DNA from: Phaseolus vulgaris
Taxonomy: Eukaryota > Streptophyta > Magnoliopsida > Fabales > Fabaceae
Reading direction: 5' to 3'
Assembly (NCBI RefSeq): GCF_000499845.2
Contig: NC_023756.2
Span: forward strand, 34,308,763-34,372,762
Length of the DNA stretch: 64,000 nucleotides
The position numbers were made by a program, and so were the translations under genes. Position 1 is the stretch's first letter, and the number at the start of each line of letters is the position of its first letter. The notes under the pieces are model-generated. The model saw only the letters and a program-made list of their open reading frames with translations, searched no databases and had not been told where the DNA came from. Of this stretch, positions 56,441 to 64,000 are shown piece after piece.

Positions 56441-57677
56441 TGTTCCGTCCGGTTGACCGGGACGTCTTCGTGCGCGACCTCAACCGTCAGCTAAGGACTC
56501 CTTCCCACTGATTGCCTGTGAATTCCTGCAAAAAAGAGGACAAAGAGGCGCCCTAGCGGCCGTTTGCACTCCGACGCTCAAGTCAGCTAGCAAGAAACAC
56601 CAAAACACTTGTCCACCCACGTATCTGAGCACCGCGTGTGGCACTCTGAAGGTGGTAAAAGAACTGTGTATATGTGTGTGTGTTGTCTCCTTTGGGCAAA
56701 AATGTTCTCCAGTCACTTGTACGTAATCTCAAAGCACGGGCAAGCAACCAGAGAGTTTCTCGTAAATTTGCCAAAGGTTCCAACCCTCTTTCCGACATTC
56801 CCAGCGCTATTTAAACTGCCCCAGCATTTAAAGCGCCTTAAAGCGCTTTTAATCTCAAACGTAACGCACTCATTAAAGCGCTTAATTACGAAACGTAGCG
56901 CATTTAAGACGTTGAAACGCTCGGGAGCCATAATAGTACCTGAACGCTCGAAAGGGAAACCGCATTGAATATCTTTAATTACCTGGCACCTGACTAGAGG
57001 GTGTTTCTATTCCGGCATGGCTGTCGTACACGTGGAGGGCCTCACGACGCCATGACCCCATCTGGGGGCGTTTCTGCCCATCTGGGGACGTTTCTATGTG
57101 TGAGTCCTCCTGCTTGGGAGTGCTACTGCGCTAGGGGTGGCTTTTTGGGTGCCAACTCATGCCCCCAAGTATCTAGCCACTTACTCTGAGAGCGTATCTG
57201 CCTTCCTCTCGCACCCTGCACCCGGTTATCCTGGGCGTGACCTTCCTCTTGGGTCGTATCTGTCCCGAAGGCGTCTCTGGGGCTGCAGGGGTACTTCACG
57301 AGTCAGGCTGCCCTTCACTGGTATTATCACTATGGCCTTGAAGCCACCTTTTCCTTCTCTATCACTTTCTCGAGATATCGGGTCCTGAGGCTTCCCACGG
57401 CGTCGCTCCCTCCATGGTATTTCCTACCCATGGGTATCGGGGAACCATACTGTGATTTGCCTTACTTTTACACTGTTTGATCTGGCCACGCCCTGGCTAG
57501 GCGACGCCTCCACCCAGGCGACGCCTTGTCTTGGCGACGCCTTGCCTTGGCGACGCCTTGTCCTATCTTGGCGACGCTTCCTCCTGGCGTCTCTACACCT
57601 GGGCTACACCTTGAGTTGACTTTGACTTTCCAGTCGTTGACTTTGACTTAGTCAACGCCCTGATACGGGACGGTACA
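56441..57677 (-). repeat. Inverted solo LTR of a Tat element, in pol of element C
   Basis: 1237 bp. On the minus strand it starts TGTACCGTCCCG and ends CGGACGGAACA, with target duplication GCAAG (56436-56440 and 57678-57682). Near its minus-strand 3' end it has the TTGAGCGTCGGAGTG..GGCGCC module shared with A and B. It splits pol exactly at a codon boundary. It also contains GGCGACGCC-rich tandem repeats (57500-57580). Confidence 0.9.
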
Positions 57678-57682
57678 GCAAG

Positions 57683-58117
57683 TATGCTGAACTTGCCAAC
57701 AAATGGAGAAAAGCATTATTATTTGATGAAGGTGATTGGGTTTGGCTTCATTTGAGGAAAGATCATTTTCCTACTCAAAGGAAGTCCAAACTAATGCCTT
57801 GTGGTGATGGACCTTTCCAAGTCCTAAAGAGGATTAATGATAATGCTTATGAGTTAGATATGCCTGATACATGCCTTGGTAGTCATACATTTAATATCAG
57901 TGATCTAACTCCTTTTTCCGTAGGTCTCCAGAATTCGTGGTCGAATTCTCTCCAACTCGGGGAGTATGATGGAGATCAAGATCAAGAAGAGGTAGAGGCC
58001 GAAGTTGAAGAGGCTCAAGAAGACATTAGCTTACCTCAAAGGCTTACAAGGAGCAAGTTTAAAGAATTAGGAAGTAGTGGTAGAATGTTTTCTCTTTTTA
58101 TAGTATCTTTTGTATAA
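57683..58117 (+). pseudogene. C-terminus of element C pol, overlapping the 3' LTR
   Basis: In frame with 56440. It contains GDWVWLHLRKDHFP and GDGPFQVLKRINDNAYELD (integrase C-terminal module), then from 57967 an LTR-encoded acidic tail, RLTRSKFKEL and a hydrophobic end SLFIVSFV before TAA. No canonical chromodomain is visible. A polyprotein end encoded in the LTR is known for CRM elements. Confidence 0.85.
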
Positions 58118-58932
58118 AAATAGAATGTTTAAATATATAGTTTTTAGGAAGGTGTTTAAGGGAAACATTAGATACCTCTTTTGTAAAGCATCTTTAGGCA
58201 TTAGTTTAGAATTTTCTAGAAGGTGACTCTTCATGTCTCACTATAGGCGTTAGAAGTGAGTAACATGAAAGGACTTTTTGGTTAGCTTGTGGTGCAAGCT
58301 TTGTAAGCTTCATGACCGGTCCTTGCCCCTATAAAAGGAGGGCTTAGGTCCTTCAAATAATAGAATTGATTTTTGAAGTAATGAAACTCTCCCAAATTGG
58401 TGATTGAGTGAGTGAGAATTGTCTTCTCCTCTTCCTAGTCTCATCTTCAGTGCCTTGGTTCCTCAAGTGGCGGCAATTCACACTTATCTTGGAGCAATCA
58501 CACTTCAAGTGGCGTGTTCATCAACCAAGTTCTTCAACCACATAAGTCTTCTCTCTTTTCCATCCTTTTCTTTCATCTCCATGTCCATATGAACTCTTAA
58601 AACATGTCTTAGGTCCTTTCTTGCATTTCTATTCGGTTCTTTAGCTTTGTTTCTTGTTTTGTTCGGTGCATTTCAATTGTTAAGCATTTTAATCGATTCA
58701 TTTGAATTCTTATGCATTTTAATCAGTTCATTTGAATTCTTATGCATTTTAATTGGTTCAATTGACAAGAAATGGACTACCATATGAGTTTTGGTGTGGT
58801 GTCTCAAGTTTTGGTGAGTTCTTGAATCAAGAACATTGATCCAATTCTAGAAAAGTGCCTATTCCCTTTCCAACTCAAGTTGATTCCATAAAATGTCAAA
58901 GAATCATCTACATTTTGCTATTGGAATCATAT
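57967..58932 (+). repeat. 3' LTR of element C, last bases missing
   Basis: Starts TGATGGAGATCAAG, like the solo LTR at 51368, preceded by a purine-rich CGGGGAGTA. It ends at GGAATCATAT without the final CA. It has a 30-bp tandem unit around TGCATTTTAATC in three copies where the 5' LTR has two. Confidence 0.88.
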
Positions 58933-59737
58933 GAAAGACTGCACGAGGTACGCACAACAGTGCAAGCAATGTCAGCAACACGCTGACTGGCACAAGGTGC
59001 CACCAGAAGAGCTCAAATCAATTTATAGCCCTTGGCCGTTCCATACCTGGGGAATCAATATGCTGGGGCCTTTCCCTTTTGGCGGTACGACAAGTGAAGT
59101 ACCTTGTGGTTGTCATAGAGTATTTCACGAAGTGGATAGAGGTCGAGCCAGTGGCGCAGATTACAACCCACAAGATTAAGCACTTTGTGTGGAAAAACAT
59201 AGTATGGCTCTTTGGAGGGCCAAAATGGTTTGTGTCTAACAATGGCACCCAGTTTGCAAGCCAACAACTGGGAAAGTTGTGTACAAAACTTGGGATAAAG
59301 AAGGTGTTCGCATCAGTCGAACACCCCCAGACGAATGGGCAGGTCGAGTCTGCCAACTGAGTTTTGCTCTGAGGTCTGAAGAGAAGGTTGAAGAAGGCCA
59401 AAGGGACCTGGGCAGAAGAAGTCCCTAGAATTGTGTGGGCTTACCACAATACTCCCCAGCACCAGGGAAACACCCTTAAGCTTGGTGTATGGTTCAGACG
59501 CGATGATTCCTGTAGAGATCTAGGAGAACTCACCAGGCTTTCAGAACTTCGTGGCCGAAGAGTCCAATGAAGAGAGAAAGGTGAACCTGGATCTACTGGA
59601 TGAGGTAAGGGAGGAAGCGAGAATCAAAGTTGAAGCTTTAAAGAGAAGGGTGTAGTACAAGCACAGTTCCAGGTCGCCGACCTGGTGATTCGGAAGGCCC
59701 GCCCATACTAGCTAGAGAACAAGCTGTCTTCCAAGTG
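58933..59737 (+). pseudogene. Integrase region of element B, right part
   Basis: Reads from KDCTRYAQQCKQCQQHADWH (the CC half of the integrase zinc finger) through FHTWGINMLGPF and VSNNGTQFASQ to HPQTNGQVESAN and later AEEVPRIVWAYH. Compared with A, both catalytic Asp codons have become Asn (GID to GIN, SDN to SNN). Frame breaks lie near 59080 and 59480, and stops at 59358, 59520 and near 59655. It ends in ENKLSSK, where the second copia copy is inserted (possible target AAGTG). Confidence 0.85.
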
Positions 59738-60847
59738 TGTTGAATCAAGTGTGATCAAAAGCTTTGAAGAATCCAAATCCTAGTGTTTGATGGAAGGTTG
59801 AAGTTGCTTGGAGTTGCTGCTGTGTTTTAAAGTAGGATCTGGGTAGTTATCTTTGTAATCCACTCTTTGTTGAATCTAAAGCTTAAGTGTTTTCAAATCT
59901 TTTAAGTTTAAAGTGTTTTTCAAACTAAGTGAAAAACAACCTGTTGTTTTGTCGAAACAACCGATTGTTTTACACTGAGGTGTTTTTGAAAAGGTTGAAA
60001 ACTGTTTTGGTTGGTTGACTTGTTGTCATACCAAAACAATTGATTGTTTCGAGAAATCAATCGATTGTTTGTTTGAAAATCTTAACAGAATTTGTTTTGT
60101 TAGTTGAGTGTGCTTTAAATGATTTTCAAACTGAATGCGCTCCTGTTTTAAATGCTTTGACCAACATTTGAAAGCTTTAAATAGTTTGTTAATGTTTCAT
60201 AACAAAACAAGAAAAGATAAAAACAGATTTGAATTTTTCAAAGATTGCTTTCAAGATTTGAGTTTTCACCTTTGAGCTTTGGTTTTCTCAAGATAGAGTG
60301 GAATAGGATTAGATCTGTATTGATTTCAGTTCATTCTGTAACAAGTGTAATTCATTCTAAATACTTTGTACATTCTTGTGTTGTAAAGCCAAGAAGGGTT
60401 GTGTGCTTTTGAGGTTGTCAAGATCAACATTCTTGGTGGGTGTGCTGAGCCAAAGGAAGTGTGTTTCTTGAGGAGATCAAGGTCACTTCTTTGGTGGTGT
60501 TTGTGTGTAATATGTAATTGATTGCTTAGTGGATTGCCCAGTGGATTCTGGGGACTGGATGTAGCTCTTGGTTGAAGAGTGAACCAGTATAAATTGTTTG
60601 TGTATCTATTTCTTCTCTCAAACTCTTTCAAATTCAGTTGTTATTATTTTACTGGTATAAACAATTGATTGTTTCGCAGAAACAACCGATTGTGTTTTTG
60701 GTGCTTTGCTATTTTGAGCTTTGTTTCTTGGCTAACTGAATTCCTAATATGGTTTTTTTGCAAAGAATTTCATTATAGCTTAAAAAGTTTGCGAAAACCC
60801 CTTTAAACAATTCACCCCCCTCTCGTTTAAGGCCATACATTCTGAAA
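59738..60847 (+). repeat. 5' LTR of copia copy 2
   Basis: About 1110 bp. The end is ATTCTGAAA where copy 1 has TTTCTAACA, so the terminal CA is mutated. It keeps the three paired quasi-palindromes at the same relative places as in copy 1 (59932-59971, 60032-60070, 60658-60696). Confidence 0.88.
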
Positions 60848-60907
60848 ATTGGCATCAATAGCTTGGTACTTGAAAAATACTCAAGTTTGATCCTAATTTT
60901 TTTTTCA

Positions 60908-62641
60908 ATGGCTGAAAAATTACCTTTTGGAGAGGGTGCTTCAATCAACAGACCACCTCTATTCTGACGTTTGAATTATCAATTCTGGAAAGTTAGAATG
61001 AAAATCTTTTTTGAATCTCTTGACAAGGGAATTTGGGATGGAATTGAAAATGGCCCTTTTATTACAAAATTTGAAATAGATGGATCTTCCATTGAAAAAC
61101 CTTGGCCTGAATGGACTGATTCTAAAAACAAGAAGACCAAATTTGATTGTATTGCTAAGAACATCATAACATCTGCCTTGAATTCAGATGACTTTTTCAG
61201 GATTTCTCAATGCTCATTGGCCAAGGAGATGTGGAACACTTTGGAGGTGACTCATGAAGGTACCAATGATGTGAAGAGAGCTAGAAAGTATACTCTAATT
61301 CAGGAATATGAAATGTTTAGAATGCTTAAGGGTGAGTCAATCGCTGAAGTGCCAAAGAGGTTCACCCACATCATCAACCACCTTATGAGCCTTGGGAAAA
61401 CCTTTGATAAAGAAGAACTAAACATCAAGATCCTCAAGTGTCTTGATAGATCATGGCAACCTAAGGTGACAACAATTTCTGAATCAAAAGATTTGATATC
61501 CTTGACAATGGCCTCATTGTTTGGTAAGCTTAGAGAACATGAGTTAGAAATGAATAGACTCAATGTTCAAGAAAGTGAAGACAAGCATGTGAGAAGCATT
61601 GCCTTGAAAGCTGCCAAGCACAAAAGCAAGCAAGAGTCAAGTGATGAAAGTGAAGAAGAAAACCTTAGTTTGCTGTCCAAAAAGTTTAGTAGATTCTTGA
61701 AAAGAAATCGCAACAAAGAAGCCAACAAAGAAAGGTATGGCAACATGAAAACTGGTGATTTCAATTCTAACAATTATACCTGCTTTAGTTTTGGTGAACA
61801 AGGGCACATAAAAGCTGATTGCCCAAACAAAGAAAGCAATGAAAAGAAATCAAGCTACAAGGAGAAAAAGGGAAAATCAAGAAGAGCATATATTGCTTGG
61901 AATGAAAATGAAGTCTCCTCATCAAGCTCCTCATCAAGTGAAGATGAAAAGGAAAACATGTGCTTGATTGCAGAAGGAGATGATGAGTCATGTAGCTCAA
62001 GCAATGTAAGTTCATGTGCTTCCTTAAGTGATGAAAATTATAGTAAATTGCTTCAAGCTTTTCAAGAAACTCATGAAAAAGCTAACCGATTGGTTCTCTT
62101 AAACAACCGATTGAAAGGGCTTAACAGCTGGCTTGAAAAGAGGGTTAAGACACTGGAAGAAGAGCTGGAAAAATCAAAAATTGATTTTGAAAAGCTTGAA
62201 AAACATTGCAAAAACTCTTCTTATGTATGTGACTCTCTTGTTTGTGAAAATTGTGAAAATCATGAAAAGAAAGTTCATTATCTTGTTAGAACTGTGGATA
62301 AGATTTCAAAGGGAAAATCCAACTTTGAGAGTGTCTTAGCATCTCAAAATTGTGTTTTTGGAAGAGCTGGATTAGGTTTTAGTCCATAGAACAAGCAAGA
62401 TAATTTTTCAAAGAAATTTTCAAAACAGCTAGTAAAACAACCGATTGTTAAGTCGAAACAACTGGTTGTTACATGCTTTTATTGTATGAAAAGAGGCCAT
62501 TCTGTTAGAATCTGCAAAATAAGGAAATATTCTGTTCCCAGAGGTTTTATGAAGTGGATTCCCAAAGGTTGTGAGGTCTCAAATGATAAAGATAAATCAA
62601 ATAAACCCACATCTGTAAGGGGAGCAAACCTTGTTGCTTGA
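60908..62641 (+). pseudogene. Copia-type gag of copy 2, two stops
   Basis: Starts MAEKLPFGEGASINRPPLF. A TGA near 60966 replaces a Cys codon, after which one frame is open for 472 codons (60971-62389): UBN2-type core (LEVTHEGTNDVKRARK, EYEMFRMLKGESIAEV), Lys/Ser linkers, a knuckle with one Cys changed to Phe (CFSFGEQGHIKADC, near 61780), a Ser/Glu stretch and a coiled coil. A TAG at 62387 replaces Gln. The rest includes a second knuckle (CFYCMKRGHSVRIC, near 62475) and ends VRGANLVA. It is the better preserved of the two gags and shows the family protein was about 575 residues. Confidence 0.88.
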
Positions 62642-63441
62642 ATTTATTTTTATGCAGGGAAACTAGAAGAACATGAGGCTCTAAGTCATCTGATCAGGCT
62701 CTTGGAAGGGAAAGGATTAAGACTGGAATTGAATTGAGGGTGTATACCAGTCCAAGCCTTTTCAAAAGTCAAAAAAAGCTTTTTGATCATAAAACAATGA
62801 CTCATTGAAGGGACTTCATAAAAGGATAAAACCTTCCTTAACTTTGCCTTTGTCTTTCAATTACTAATTCATGTTTAATTTTTTCTTTGTCAAATGAGCA
62901 TTAACATCTGTTTTGAACCTGTCTCAGTCTATGCTTGAAATTCACAATCTGCCAACATGCTGCAGAAAAACATCCGATTGTTTCCTCGAAACAACCGATT
63001 GTTTCTTCTCTGACAGAACTGTGAAAGAATTGAATTAATTTCTTTATGTATTATGTCTGTTGCAGATCTCAAAAATGAAAGGATCTTGAGTCAATAAAGC
63101 AGTCTTGAAAGCCTGAATGTGTTTTGGAGGAAGTTACAAGATGTCATAAAGGAATATATTGCATATCTTGGAAATTCAAGAGCCTTTATGTCTAGTCAAA
63201 GATCACATGTGCTGACCATGTGTTTTTCTGCCCTTTTTTGACGTTTTCTGTGCAGTTCTTGGACCAGTCTCTTATCTTGTAGATCGAAACCCACAATCAC
63301 CAAAGGATCATAAAATATATCTGAGTTGCTATAAAAACAGTTGCAACTGTTTTCTTTCACAAAAACAACCAATTGAGCCCATCTCTTGCAACATCTCTTT
63401 CTCTCCTTGTGTGTGAGCCTTTGTCTCTTTTTTCTTCTATC
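62642..63441 (+). other. Gag-ORF2 spacer of copy 2
   Basis: 800 bp without pol, parallel to 20364-21159. It carries a quasi-palindrome pair (62965-63006) and the same three pyrimidine-AG sites (62651-62657, 63060-63065, 63249-63255). Confidence 0.7.
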
Positions 63442-64000
63442 ATGGAGTCCACCCCACCTACATCAAAGAGGATCAAAACAAGGGCTGTAAGGTCAGGAGG
63501 GAGGCTTGAGGGCTGGTTTTCAAGGGATAATGAGCTTATTTGAGAGGTATCGCTTTGAGACAAGCACAAAAGTGATCAACAATCCAAAAGTTGTCTTCTT
63601 TGATTAGTTAAAAAGCCAAAAGCTGGACAGTGTTAGAAAGCTTCTCAAGGATCAGTTGTTGAGAAGATTCTTGGAGATGAAGGGAAACATATATCCAGAT
63701 TTGATTCGGATATTCTACACAAACCTAAAGTTTGAAGGAAACAACCTTGTTTCACATGTTAAAGGTGTAGACATGGAGATTACTCATGATGTATGGGCTA
63801 CTGTAACTAGATTGAAATATGATGGTCTTGGAATCAATAAAGGTAATCTTGGAGTTGTGGAAGATTTCAACAAGGTTCAATACTACAAAAGTTGGTTGAA
63901 GAATCAACAAGCACAAGTGAGAACTTGTCTGTTGGAGGGTTAAAGTTAGATGAAAGGGTGTTAGCTCTCATTGTCACTTGGATCCTAACTCCAAGGTGGA
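63442..64000 (+). pseudogene. ORF2 of copy 2, broken, cut by window edge
   Basis: Starts MESTPPTSKRIKT like copy 1. A shift and stop near 63540 and a TAG near 63606 interrupt it. 63656-63943 then matches RFLEMKGNIYPDLIRIFYTN and SHVKGVDMEITHDVWA of the family, before a 1-bp deletion near 63928. Most changes from copy 1 outside the breaks appear conservative, suggesting ORF2 was once under selection. Confidence 0.82.

Larger units (their letters stand above)
49204..58932 (+). mobile_element. CRM-like gypsy (chromovirus-type) element C
   Basis: It has LTRs with a tRNA-Met type primer site, a 1.2-kb leader, gag and pol in one frame and a 3' LTR that overlaps the end of pol. RT and gag resemble centromeric CRM elements by recall. 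The 5' LTR lacks its first ~136 bp and the 3' LTR its last CA, so both ends are broken. The neighbours are element A on the left and element B integrase on the right. Two solo LTRs are inserted inside it. Confidence 0.88.
59738..64000 (+). mobile_element. Non-autonomous copia-type element, gag plus ORF2 (copy 2, runs off window)
   Basis: Same order as copy 1: LTR starting TGTTGAATCAAGTG, primer site TGGCATCAATAGC (60850), gag, spacer without pol, ORF2. It is inserted in the 3' part of element B pol. The sequence is clearly diverged from copy 1, so the two are separate insertions and not a segmental duplication. The 3' LTR is beyond the window. Confidence 0.88.

Noticed and set aside
56609..57388. 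Frames of 60-120 codons within 56.6-57.4 kb
   Set aside because: All lie within the inverted Tat solo LTR bounded by GCAAG duplications, which is non-coding.

Overview
The window is nuclear DNA of a flowering plant, most likely a dicot and plausibly a legume of the bean group. The reasons are one intron-containing host gene for an acidic class III chitinase at the left edge, and almost nothing else but nested retrotransposons of typical plant lineages. No host gene is recognisable after about 1.6 kb. The density of Tat-type and CRM-like elements suggests a heterochromatic or pericentromeric segment; that is an inference. Family names come from reading motifs, not from database searches.

Layout. 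1-1576: chitinase, start codon outside the window. 2065-5090: broken Tork/Tnt1-like copia element, then a CACTA transposon terminus (5091-5382). 5768-6360: minus-strand relic of a coiled-coil retroelement gene. 6935-25320: a LINE, split by a CRM-like LTR (7766-8756) and by a copia-type element (11102-23916, target duplication AAATG). That copia element holds a Tat gypsy element (11401-18401) inside its own 5' LTR, and the Tat element holds an inverted CRM-like LTR. 25321-27593: LTR, antisense-gene and LINE relics. 27617-32013: a complete but decayed minus-strand Ale/Retrofit-like copia element (target duplication GGGTA).

32703-59737: Tat gypsy element 'B', split after 37601 and resuming at 58933. 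Between its halves sit Tat element 'A' (37602-49203) and CRM-like gypsy element 'C' (49204-58932). A keeps an unbroken 1817-codon gag-pol and a spliced antisense gene. C carries two solo LTRs with target duplications GAATT and GCAAG. 59738-64000: a second copy of the gag-plus-ORF2 copia family, inserted in the end of B.

Most notable points. (1) A non-autonomous copia-type family in two copies has gag and a second sense ORF but no protease, integrase or RT; its LTRs and interior carry many paired quasi-palindromes AAACAACCGATTGTTT. (2) Tat element A carries an antisense gene whose two exons join in frame across a 179-bp intron, and two decayed relatives lie elsewhere in the window. (3) The CRM-like LTRs encode the C-terminus of their own polyprotein, so solo LTRs keep fragments of pol.
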